DNA from: Beta vulgaris subsp. vulgaris
Taxonomy: Eukaryota; Streptophyta; Magnoliopsida; Caryophyllales; Amaranthaceae
Assembly (NCBI RefSeq): GCF_026745355.1
Contig: NC_079209.1
Span: 53,379,090 to 53,443,089 of the forward strand
Length of the DNA stretch: 64,000 nucleotides
Direction of reading: 5' to 3'
Shown here: one piece after another, positions 50,201-61,422 of the stretch
Layout: each line of letters begins with the position of its first letter
Numbering within the stretch: position 1 is the stretch's first letter
Made by a program: the position numbers and the translations under genes
Notes under the pieces: generated by a model
The model's database searches: none
What the model was told of the DNA's origin: nothing
What the model saw: only the letters and a program-made list of their open reading frames with translations

Positions 50201-53200
50201 ATAGTTTGTACATTGGGTGCATGTTTGGATTGTATCCTATCACCAACATTTCGATCATTTCTTTCACATTTCCCCAAATTATAAAAGCTGAACTCTAAAT
50301 ATATTCTCTTATATTGCATATAGGCAATATTCACGTAATAAACCCTCGGTCTTACTCCATCCGGAAATAAGTACGGTTTATGGATATGTGCATACAATGA
50401 CGGCTTGTTTGCTAGGTGGTAATCAATTGTGGTAATGGTAAGGATTTTATAGGTGATTTGGTAAAGAAATTTTCATGTCGATGTCCATGGTTTGTCCATC
50501 CCCTGATACTTCTTTATCTTCGTATATTTCGCTTAGCACTTAATCATCTATTTCCTTTTTATAGGTGATATTGACTGGTAACGAAAATTTAGGAAGAAAA
50601 TCAATTGTTTGGAAGCATAGGGCTTCCTTTACGAATTACGTTTTCATTTCCTGTTGTCACCATTTAATTCCGGATACCAACTGCGCGGAAGGAGTTAATT
50701 GTTGTGTGGGTGTTAAAATTGACAATAAAGCATTGAATTGTAAATCAAACTGACAACTTACAGTGCATGGGTGTTTTAGTGACAGATAATATGGAATAAG
50801 AAAAGTTAAACCTTCTGTTTCACAGCTACAGTAGTTAGCACGTGGAGCTTATATTTATACAACAAGAATTTAACGAGTCTTAACATGTGCTTTGACATCC
50901 CTTTCTTAGGAAGATGGATCATGTAAATTTCAAATAAGAGAAACTAAGACTATCAGTAGTTTTAATCGTAAATTTCAAATAAGAGAAATTAAGACCAGCA
51001 GTGGTTTTAATCAGCATAATTAAACTAAATCCACCAAATTTTTTGCTAGCAAAAGTTGAAGTATTGAACAGAAAGACAGAAATGGTCCTGGTGGAAGGAT
51101 AACATTAGTGAGGAATTGGTGGAAGTAACTTACAAATCTGCTGGGGGGTTCTGAAATTTTATGGTATCATCTCTCTTTGTAGGAGATGTATAATTTTTCT
51201 AAACCTTTAAGCTGTGGTGTACTTTAGCTTGCTATTGTGCATCAAGAGAAGGCTGTACTTTTAAGATTCCTGTTTCAAGCCTCAGCTTCTGTGATCTCAT
51301 CTTTGTATCAATATGTATACATTATATAGTTCCCGTGATAGAAGTACATTTCATTTCTAAAATATTTTGAGATGGCTTGTGAAAACTGGATCCTGATTAC
51401 ATCTACAAAATCAGTCTGGTTTATTATTTAACCTATAGAATCTTGTATATATAAAAAGCACTGTTAAGCACTTTGATTCCAAAGATGTAAATATTGGGTG
51501 CACAAATGGTATTTGTTAATGTGACTTCATATTCTATCAGTCATATTGGTCATTTGAGTAGACTTTCAGCTCTTATTGACCTTCTGTTTGCCATGTCGGC
51601 TTCATACTCACTATATAGTTGAAGTGTAACGGTCCTTTATAATTCTGGAAAAATTGGTTTGCAAGCTGAAAAAATAGTTACGTTTTGGCTTTTCTTTTGG
51701 CTGGTTCTATAACCATGACTGATTATGTGGCTCGTAAATTATCCTACGAATATTGATTCAACTTGTGACTTGAATTCTTTTTTAACCGCTATCTGCTATG
51801 AAACAATTTATCAACTTGAAATCTTATAATTATTGGTTGGTGTTTTATGCCCATGACTAGAGATTGTTCATGTTGCACATATTTTCTACATTTTTTTTAA
51901 CCAGGAACAATCTTTAGTGCATTTCTTATTTGGTTCGTTCTGCCTGATAATGTTGTTGAATTTACTTGCATTTTGTTTAATCTTGAGGCATAGGTTCTAA
52001 TATAGGGTAGTGTATTTGTGTGTACAGTATACTTCGTGAGCTATTCATATAAAATATGTTTGGAACTGACATATTATATGTCCCTTTCTATCATGCTCAT
52101 TAGTTGACCTTGCAGGGTTCAGTCCTTTCTCTACGCGATTCTTCTTTGGATATTGACCAAGTCGAGAACCTCATAAAGTTTTGCCCAACCAAAGAAGAGA
52201 TGGAGTTACTTAAGGTTTGTCATTATCTCTCGGAAACAAAATCTGAATCGAGTGTAATAGATTTAGCTCAGTGGATTTGTAGTAGGTTTGTAGAAGGAAA
52301 TTAGGAATTGTTCTTTTAACTCAGTGAAGTTTTTGTTCGACTGCTATTTTACAAAGTGCTCCTTTGATTCATATTAAGATATCTTATTTTTTTCTGTCTG
52401 CTTGCTGCCTTTTTTTTGTATTAAGGGATACAAAGGAGAGATTGATAAGCTTGGCAAGTGTGAACAGGTACACAAGCTGTTTCCATCCTCCTTTCTTTTT
52501 GTTGTTGAGACTCAGTTGCTCTTAAGCTTGTGATATGTATGGGTTGCTCACTGCTTCTAATGCTTGGTCTTATTTTTGTCGTTATTGTCATCTTTTTGTG
52601 TTGTTTGATTAAGATTCTAGGCAATGCCTACACATCCCAAAGTTATACTTTCTCCATTCCATATCACCACACTAGTAACTCCTTGCATACCATGTTATCT
52701 GTCATTTAATCACTATGATTCCAGAATGAAAAGAGCAGCGCAGTGTTACTTGGTCAGTTTTGAGTAATACTGCATGATTAACTCACTTTTTATAAAGCTT
52801 GTGTATAACCTTAAAATACAGTATTATGAGCCTTGCTTCAAGATCGGGCCATCAGCTCATTCTTGGGATAATCTCTCAGCTGCAGTCTCTCTCTCTTAAC
52901 CTTACTTGTGTCTATGCTTTCTTGTTAAGAAAAAATGGAGAAACTCTTTAAAGGAGAGTCTCCATTTTGGAAGCTTTTAATAGAGATTCTGACTTTTTAC
53001 TAAATTAAACCAGAATTCAGCTTGGCTCTTATTTATAATGAAGCTCACGTATGTATAGGTTACAATACTATCATTGCCCAACAAATATAGATCCACTATT
53101 TTAGGAGTATAATGCCCACATTTCATAAGTTATAGCTTGTTTGCTTATCATATCTTCATTTCCCTTTCAGCTTATCTACCAATCAATTTTTCCTTCTCTT

Positions 53201-56200
53201 TGCTCCTTGTTGCATTTGGTGTACTGTTTTTAAGTAGTGCACCAGTAGCATGATTCCCCATCTGTAGATTGAGCTTGTGCACAAGCTCACAAGCTGGGAT
53301 ACGCAGCTCGAGAAGTCGCCGGGGCCCGGGAGGTCCTAAGTGGTATCCAGTGGGGGGATAAACGAAAGTTGGAAAACCCATATTTGAAGTGAACATTTAT
53401 GATTTTGGAACATTACCTTGTCTACTATCTATTTTTTCCCTCTTTTCTTTTGCTCTTATAATTCGAATGGCCCCTAAAGCTAAAATGCTATCTCAGTTCT
53501 TCCTCCAAACAAAAAAATTTCCTCTGGTTCCTTCCATATTAGTTATTGAATATTTAGGAGTGATGCTGCATATATCTGGACCTCTTCAGAACTCACCTTG
53601 ATGGGATATATGCTGGTTTTTGCTCTTGTTTTATGGTTAGCAACTAGCCTTACACTATTATGACAGTTCTTTCTAGAATTGATGCGAGTGCCAAGAGTTG
53701 AAGCTAAGCTGAGAGTTTTCTCATTTAAGATGCAGTTCCATACTCAGGTCAGTGGCTAAATGATTTGTTGCTTATTGCTGACTTGAAACTATTGTATTGT
53801 CTGCAAAAGTTTGACATTTGGCTTCTGGTTTAGGTTTCTGATCTTAGGAAGAGCCTCAATATTGTGAATTCTGCTGCACATGAGGCAAGTAATCTGTGTC
53901 TTGCTTTTACTTATCTACCTGCACTTTTGGTTGTTTGTAAGTCAACTTGCACCTATTCAGAATTACATAACCGAAAGAACCTGTTACTTTTGTCTATAAA
54001 ATGGTAATATTTCAATATATTACCCTTATCTGGCCACCATCTTCAGTTATCAGAGTCATGCAAAACTTTTGTAATCTTCAGATCAGAAGTTCGGTGAAAC
54101 TCAAACGAATTATGCAGACAATTCTTTCACTGGGTAATGCATTGAACCAGGGAACAGCTAGGGGTAAGTTGTATCTCATTTGCATCACTTTGTTATAGGA
54201 AAAGGAATTATTAGCTTCAAGTCACCTATGCAGGACCTTCAGAAGAAATAACCTTTCTCTGTGTAGATCCTCCAGGGTGAATTGTATTGGCTCATGTATG
54301 TTCCTTCAGTAATTAAATAGCCATTATAGCGACTTATGGTGTTTCATTTTTCAATCATTAGCAAAATGTTCACATATTCTTGTTCACATATTGATTAGGA
54401 GTTTGTCATTTTCAATCATTAGCAAAATGTTCATGCGATCATGCTTCATTTTTATATAGACACTTCACATTTTCTTGTTTTTGGACCTGGAATATATATC
54501 ATGTCCCCGCCTTTCATATTATATTATTTTCTGTTCCCTCACTCTTTCTGTATTGGTTTGATTTTTCTTTGCACTAGGCTCTGCTGTTGGCTTTCGCCTT
54601 GATAGCTTGCTGAAGCTCACCGAGACCCGTGCACGGAATAACAAGATGACTCTTATGCACTACCTTTGCAAGGTAGTTTTGTAAGATATGCTTTGTAGAT
54701 TTATCATGTTAGAATTGTATACATATATGGAATGGAACTTGCACAGTTCAAGGAATAAATGTTAGAATGGAGAGTGAAGATGATCCCTTCTGCAGTTCTG
54801 CTCTACTAGTACTAATTCCTGCTTATTTGGTAATGCTCCCCTGTAAATGTGGTAAAAGCTCTGACCGAGCACTAATATTCTTCTAGCTGAGCGTTTTATT
54901 CATCTGCCGACTTGTATGAAGTCATGAATGATTTCAGTTGGGTGGCTCTTATGGTTGCAGATAATTGAATCTATAGCCATATAAGACAGCTCATATTAAG
55001 AGCTGGTGTCAGTCTCTTAAGGAAGTAGATAATGTTTACCAGACTTGTGATTCTGAAATAGCTTGGAGGCCATCGTGCAGTGTCTCGCATCTGAACAACA
55101 TCTATACTTAGTCACTTTTTATGATCAAATGATATAACAGTGGATTTCGGGAACTGGTAGTGTAGTGAATAACGGGAAAGTAAGATGCGCTCCTGCGGAA
55201 GCCACTACAATATTCAAACTACAAAATCATGCATCGGGAAGTAATGGATGTCATAAACATCTTAGGGTTAGTAAATTAAGATTGCAAACTGCAGAAAATT
55301 AGAATATCCTCGCTGGTTTTGTAAGCGAGAAAGGAGGTAGTTCTCTTGGGCTCACCTCGTATCTGGAGTTTAAAGGTTTGCATGTATACATCTACTAAGC
55401 TGCTTTGCTGCTTTATGTGCTGAACTTTTCTACTTGAGTACAATTTGCTTGCAAACCTGCATGGTATCTTGTACATCAAAATTGACAATATATTCTATTG
55501 ATGCACATTCTAAGTTTCTCGTTTTGTTAATATTACGCCCTTCATTGTCATTCTAATTATCAGAGTCCCGGTGAAGGAACACATACATGCAGATTAGACA
55601 TAATATTATGTGCTCTTGTATTAATATGTGCATAAATATTTCTGAGATTTTATTGTGTTGATGCTATATGGTTATGTGGACTCAGATGTCCTTGGTGATT
55701 ATGTTAATTCATATTTACTAGCTAACCATAACAGCATCACTTCTTAATTCTACCGTGAATGACTTCTCTGCTGTAATATACTAATATGTGCTGTAGTGTA
55801 CTTGCTTTACTGATATTTTGTTTACGTTGATATGTCAGTTGCTACTATTGATTTTGGCTTTCTGTTGATGCCCATCTAAACACCATGGCCTTCATCTGGC
55901 TAACGATTTTCAGGTGATTGCGGATAAGCTTCCAGAGCTCCTAGACTTCTCAAAGGATCTTGCGAGCATTGAACCAGCAACAAAGGTACAGTACTGCATC
56001 TTTCGGTTTCTATTGATAGAACTTATTGAGGTTGAATTGTTTCTGACGGATTCAACATCCAAGCAGATCCAATTAAAATTTTTGGCAGAGGAGATGCAAG
56101 CAGTCAACAAAGGACTGGAAAAGGTCGTGCAAGAATTGTCCATGTCGGAAAATGATGGGCCCATCTCAGATGAATTTTGGAAGGTACTAATAAGGCCCTG

Positions 56201-58126
56201 TTCTTTTGAACTCAATTTCAGCAAATTTCAGTTTCAATACTTTTACTCTCAGTTTCAGTTCAGTTTAGTCTAATTGAGCAAATTTGGCTCAAACGAACAT
56301 GACCTAACATTAAGATCTTCTGTAGAAATTTCACTTCCCAATCCCCTTATATAGCTTTATTATAGCATACGGCATATTTAAATATACTTTTCTTGATTGA
56401 TAGCATCAGATGCAGGCTTGCAGCTCCTCTTGTTGCATAGCAATATGTAGTATTGTTGGAATGCCATCAGTAAAACTTAAGCATGTAATCTGCTGCTGTG
56501 ATGTACACTACACTAGTCAAATATCTCGTAGTACCTCCTCTGTGCTTATTATGATGGATTTTGCTGATTCCTGTAGTTCCAGTGGTCTACAATAAACTAC
56601 TTTTCTAATATTGTCATTGCTAGGAAAAGACTTTTGATCTTGCCCAAATCTGATGTAGGCTAAATCCTAATGCATATGGTCATGTTACTAGTTGTGGTGT
56701 TGCTAGAAATTTTGTTTTAGTAAAGTACAGGTAGCTGTATCTTATTGATGAGTTAATTTCACATCACTGGATGAGTAGATTAAGAAAAGTTAATTGGTTC
56801 GACACTGAAGGGTCTCCAGATTGTTGAACGCAAAGGGCTTGTTAAAGCATACGAACCACAAGTCAATCATTGATAGTATCATAGCTATCATCTCAGATTC
56901 TCAGTAGTTATATATAAAATCAACAAAGTCTTTGTAAATCTCGCCTTTAGTAGTGTCTAGGAAAATTCCAGATGTGACCGACCTTGTAGTTAACCAATTA
57001 AGACTACAATAGAGTTGGTGTTTAGTAGGCCTGTGATTAGAATGAATTTCAGAAAGTAAGAAAGGCGGATAATTGAAGAGAACTGTTGATAGCATTAACG
57101 AAAAGTGATATCCAAGATACTTTTGAAAGGCAAGGGGTAAGAATGCCATCCGACAGATCCCAATGTCTTGTGCAACTCCTTTCCTAGTTTGTTGATAGCA
57201 TTAATCAATTATTCCTTTTTATCTTTCAGATTCTGAAGGAGTTTCTACGTTTAGCTGAAGCAGAGGTGCGCTCATTGGCATTACTTTACTCTGGTGTTGT
57301 ACGTCTGAAGCCTCAAGCTTTCTTTTTTGTGTTGATGTCTTGTCCATTCTCTCTATTGTTAAGTCACTTCATCAATGTTCTGCAGGGTAGAATTGTTGAT
57401 GCGTTGATAGTGTACTTTGGGGAAGATCCTGCTCGTTGTTCATATGAACAAGGTAATGGGTGCCTAACCAAGGTGAATTTGGTTGGGCTTATTTGGTAAA
57501 TACAGGAAGCAACAAGGCGAACAAATTTAGAGATGCATTTTTAACTAAAATTGATTATTTGCTTCTTGTTTACTGGTGCATTCAGATTTCAAGATAACAA
57601 CTGTAGGATATTATTCATATTTTCAGTGGCTAAAACATAGAATTTACTTGCATTGATCTCGATCTTAGGATTCTGGATAAACATGCAGCTTCTCATATCT
57701 CTTTATACAGGTGAAGATCAGTCGAATAAGAATGATGCTTCCTCGTATGCATTGTGCTTATATTTAGGCTTTTCCTTTTTCTCTTTTGTTGTGCGTATGT
57801 GTGTGTTTTGTGGTGGGGGGGGGGGGGGGGTGTTGGGTTGCATGCTTCTCCATGACAATGAAGTGCAAGTTTTAGACTGCATGTTTAACACCACATAGAC
57901 TTTGTTTGCCTTATTCTTGTGTGCATGTAAAGTGATGTACCTGGTTTCTTATTCTTCTGTAGTTGTCACAACTCTGCTCAATTTCACGAGAATGTTCAAC
58001 CGAGCCCATGAAGAGAACTGCAAAAAACTTGAGCTCGAGAAAAAGAAAACTGGAAAAGATTTAGGAAGTCAGAGGATAGGAGCTCAAAAGGAATCTGATA
58101 TAACAAGAGGGGGAAAAATCAGATGA
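41290..58126 (+). CDS. FH20-like: Class II formin, FH13/FH20-like (PTEN-like + FH1 + FH2; 17 exons)
   Basis: Cytoskeletal protein that nucleates and bundles actin and, in class II plant formins, can bind microtubules and membranes. Exons: 41290-41362, 42914-43614, 44438-44659, 44768-46251, 46357-46486, 48538-48609, 52116-52214, 52426-52467, 53667-53747, 53834-53884, 54082-54163, 54578-54672, 55914-55985, 56067-56183, 57230-57298, 57386-57452 and 57963-58126 (TGA); 1206 residues, all phases consistent. Residues about 1-190 are a PTEN-like phosphatase domain whose catalytic loop reads HCERGGWP (about 125), lacking the arginine of active phosphatases, followed by a C2 domain (GDVVLECTSLHEDM ... 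RIMFNTAFIRSNIL). A Ser-rich linker leads to FH1 with a 16-proline run (about 672-740). FH2 starts at LKPLHWLKL (about 798) and contains the hallmark GNALNQGTARG (about 1003). Intron 10 (53885-54081) is GC-AG: CATGAG|GCAAGT. Intron 6 is 3.5 kb. Confidence 0.95.
42328..42569. mobile_element. Stowaway-like MITE in formin intron 1
   Basis: The left end CTCCCTGTGTCTCAAAATAC and the right end GTATTTTAAGACATTCC...GATGAAGGGAG are diverged inverted repeats. A further AAGAAGGGAGTA is present internally at about 42379. The TA duplication is imperfect on the right. Confidence 0.5.
44249..44279. repeat. (TG)n microsatellite in formin intron 2
   Basis: An uninterrupted run of about fourteen TG dinucleotides. 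Confidence 0.95.
47041..47305. repeat. Tandem duplication in formin intron 5, first copy split by a MITE
   Basis: Copy 1 (47041-47070 joined to 47163-47215) and copy 2 (about 47222-47305) share GATAAAGATTGAAA, TTTGCGGTACA and CACAATT(G/T)GTTGTCC. Copy 2 has no insertion. Confidence 0.82.
47072..47162. mobile_element. 91-bp Stowaway-type MITE in formin intron 5
   Basis: The ends CTTCCTGCATTTTGAAA and TTTCAAAATGGAGGAAG are inverted, with TA at 47070-47071 and 47163-47164. The empty site in the neighbouring duplicate reads CTTAGTATCAGTTTGCGG. Confidence 0.88.
49699..50050. mobile_element. Stowaway-type MITE in formin intron 6
   Basis: The left end CTCCCTCCGTCCCATAATAT and the right end ATATTATGGGAGGGAGGGA are inverted. 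A second AAGCACTATATTTTGGGAC lies 40 bp inside the right end, so the right terminus is partly duplicated or nested. Confidence 0.78.
50924..51015. repeat. Short tandem duplication in formin intron 6
   Basis: AATTTCAAATAAGAGAAA(C/T)TAAGAC followed by AGT(A/G)GTTTTAATC occurs twice, about 53 bp apart. Confidence 0.75.
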
Positions 58127-60551
58127 CTGAAGTGTAACATTTCTCCTTCATGTGAAAGGATTAATATTATTCTTCTGGAGCAAATGTTGTGAATATTCTA
58201 TTCACTTCTTATTGGATGGATATGAGGGTTAAAAGGGGTCTCAGCTGTGAGTGTGTTACTTCATGGGAGCTACATTTGTCATGCCGCGATCTCCATCGCC
58301 TGTTCATTTGCTTTCAATTATATCCGAGGATGGGCTTGTACTCCTTAACGTAAGAAAGTGCTTCCGAAGGCTTGAGACTTCTATTCCACTGGGATATAAT
58401 GCCCTGGATATCGAGTCATCGACAGATCTACCTTTGTAGTTTGCAAATGGTACTTCATGCCAGTGTAGATGAAATATATATAGGTTGTATGAACACTGTA
58501 TAAGCTGTGTACAGAAATGCAGGAGCAAAGTTTCTTTCACAATTTTGTCTATTTTTTCTTCTTCCTAGCTAAAAATTGGAGATGGACATTCAATTGGTGA
58601 TGCTCTCAAAGTACTGAATTGCTGGTTGTAGTAAACATGTATAATGCCCCAAGATTTGGGAAATTTTATGCTTTCTTATATGGCTCATGGTGACACCACC
58701 CTGCCTACCCAACAACCCAAAAAAAATGCAAGAGAGAAGGTCAAAGAAGGCAAGGGTAATCGAATGACCACAATCCATGAACATACCTTGTAAATTATAA
58801 TACAATTGTGATGTTTGGGTAGAGATTTGAGAAAAAGTTCATGAACAAAATAGAGAAATTGGTGTGGAGTATGTGTTGAATAGATTTACCAAATTGTCCT
58901 TTTACATGTTTGCTAGTCTCATTTGGCAAAAGTTTGTGATTATGTGAGTGCAATCCGTAGATGGTGCACACGTCTGTATGGTGAAAAAGATGTGCACATG
59001 TGTATGACTAACAATTTAAATATACGTAAATAATATGTCAAATGAACACATATAGATGGCCAAGAACAACCAGATGAACATATATGTTTATTGGTTTTGG
59101 TCTTTATGTTCAGAACCTAGTGCTTAATGTTCATCGTTTGTCCCTTCCACATCGTATGGACGTGTACACCTATTAATATGTAGCATAATGTACTTTAGCG
59201 TTAATCATACTTCACTTTGACCATTATTTGTGATTTAATAGATAAGAAAATAGATAATCATATTATTTTTTTTGAGGTGAAAATATATAATTATGTTGGA
59301 TATTGTTAGATTCGTCTCCATAAATATTCTTCAAATATCAATTTTTTATAATTTTTATTTATATATAATTAAATATAATAATGGTCAAAGTTCTACATTA
59401 ACAAATACACAAATCAAACAATATGAATTAAAAAAATATGAAAGTTGAAAGAGTGAGAACCTTCTGCTTTCACTGGCTCCTTTCCTTAGTACTAACTACG
59501 ACAAATTTAAGATTAAATTACGCCCTAACGTGAAGGAAAGGACAAGAGCAACTAAAGCATAAAGGGAATCAAAATTCAATGATAGCAACCATTTGTCAGA
59601 AATCTGTACCTTTTTGTCCACCTCTTTTACACCCAAAATGGTGCAAACACTTCCATGGTCCTCTTTTTCCTTGATTGTTTTCGCTCTTGTTAATGTAAAC
59701 TTGACAATTATTTCTTCAATTACATATTATTCATCGATGCACAACTAGTAATAATATAATAATTAGTATTTTAATTCGGACGATGTTTTGGATCCATTAT
59801 AATCATTAAATATATTATTATATATGAATTCATAGTTGATTCCATTAGTTTTTCGTAATATATTGTCTAGTCCGAAATTGGATAATCTACTTTATGGCAT
59901 GTTAAGTTGTTAAAAAAACCATCTAAGGAAATGGGGATAATAATAACAATTTCAATGTAATTTGGGTAAGAGAATGTTATTATAATACTTAATAAAAAGA
60001 TTGAAATCAAATGGCTTGTCTACATGATTTATACTTACATATAATTATAAGAATTTATTATGTTTTACTTGAAACATTAGGCATTAAAATTGTAATAGAT
60101 TATTGGTTAAACTATCACATTTCATAATAAAGGTTATGTGTTCGAGTCCTAATAACTACACATTGTTAATATTATTAATAATTTGATATATACTCATTGA
60201 TGCAGGACTAGTAAGATCTTATGTGATAATGCTTTTTCATATACTACGTTCGTAAATTAAGTTAATTCTGCCCAAAAGCGACCTCTTGCAATGTTATTTT
60301 ATATGTTTAATCAAACAAGGCATAATAACCTTTTACACTACCCAAGTATATTTATTATAACTAGTTATACTATGTACATGGTACACCAAAGACCATCTTT
60401 TATGCATATACTCATTTGGAACTCTCCTTTCTAAATATATTTTTGCTCATTAGGAGGATTTCGAAGGAGTAATGAGCAATAAAAAAAATTAACCTTGAGT
60501 ATATTATTATGCTCATTGTAGACCTGAGTGTATCATAAAAGTAGTATAATA
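58127..60551. other. Intergenic: formin 3' UTR and AT-rich DNA
   Basis: The first about 500 bp after the formin stop are probably 3' UTR. From 58900 to 60550 the sequence is AT-rich without a credible ORF. A weak tRNA-related fragment is at 60104-60162, listed separately. Confidence 0.5.
60104..60162 (+). repeat. Possible tRNA-derived SINE head remnant
   Basis: TTGGTTAAACTATCA resembles a pol III A box, and GTGTTCGAGTCC, about 40 bp downstream, resembles a B box. The rest does not fold into a credible tRNA cloverleaf by eye, and no poly(A) end or target duplication was recognised. Confidence 0.35.
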
Positions 60552-60805
60552 CTTTCTCCGTTCCATAATAAGTGAAATATAGGAATTGGACACAAGATTT
60601 AATAAACATCACTTTCAAAAGTCAAAAAGTCATAAACATCATAATATCCTTTATATTATCAAAAGGAGAGAGAAAAGCAAACCACACAAGTTTGTGATGA
60701 GTACTCTTGTCATTTAGTCACTTTCTTTTTTCCATTTAAAGTATGTTTCACTTATTTTGAAACATTCTAAAATAGTAAGTATTTCACTCATTATGAAACG
60801 AAGGA
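60552..60805. mobile_element. Stowaway-type MITE
   Basis: The left end CTTTCTCCGTTCCATAATAA and the right end TTCACTCATTATGAAACGAA are inverted, with TA at 60550-60551 and 60806-60807. An internal AAGTATGTTTCACTTATTTTG repeats the right-end motif. Confidence 0.78.
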
Positions 60806-60807
60806 TA

Positions 60808-61036
60808 CTTCCTCCGATCTTTATTAGTTTATCCGTATTCCATTTTGGGATGTCCCTTATCAGTTTACTCATTTCTTTTGTTTCTATTATTAGAACGGGA
60901 TTACTAACGTTCCATCACACATTCATTCAACTTCAACATAAAATAATAATTTTTCTTTCTTTCTATGTCTCATAACATTGTTTCTCCTAAAACTTTATGT
61001 AAAAGAAACGGGTAAACTAATAAAGATTGGAGAGAG
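60808..61036. mobile_element. Second Stowaway-type MITE, abutting the first
   Basis: The ends CTTCCTCCGATCTTTATTAG and CTAATAAAGATTGGAGAGAG are inverted, with TA at 60806-60807 and 61037-61038. The left TA is the right TA of the preceding MITE. Confidence 0.85.
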
Positions 61037-61180
61037 TAAATGTGAGTGGCTTTTCCCTTAGAGAAGAGAGAAAGTTAGAACACCCAGCTTATTAATGATT
61101 ACATATAGCATAGCATTGTTAACTTTGACAAAAAAAAAAAGTGAAATTAATCTAATTCAGTCCAATAAAAAAGGACTAGG

Positions 61181-61192
61181 AGTATATAATAA
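61181..61192 (+). promoter_or_regulatory. Candidate TATA box of the reticulon gene
   Basis: AGTATATAATAAGG lies about 240 bp upstream of the ATG at 61423, at a reasonable distance if the 5' UTR is about 200 bp. This is a motif match only. Confidence 0.35.
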
Positions 61193-61422
61193 GGCTTGCT
61201 AGGACCCTTATACAAAACATGATTTGCAATGTGATCATGGTCTGATCTTAAACTTAAATGCAAGGGAAGAAGAGAGAGAGAAGGGAATCCCAAAACACAG
61301 ATACACTAATACAATACTCAGATACTCCAACTCTACTGTCCTACTCAAGTATCCAACTACTTGTATAAACAAAAACGTTTCCTTTTATCCAACAAGGGAA
61401 AGTGGAGCAAAAGGACTGAATA

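Noticed and set aside
57711..57745. Possible extra formin exon after ATACAG (GEDQSNKND)
   Set aside because: Exon 16 joins exon 17 in frame and gives conserved FH2 sequence (CSYEQVVTTLLNF) without it; it may be cryptic only.
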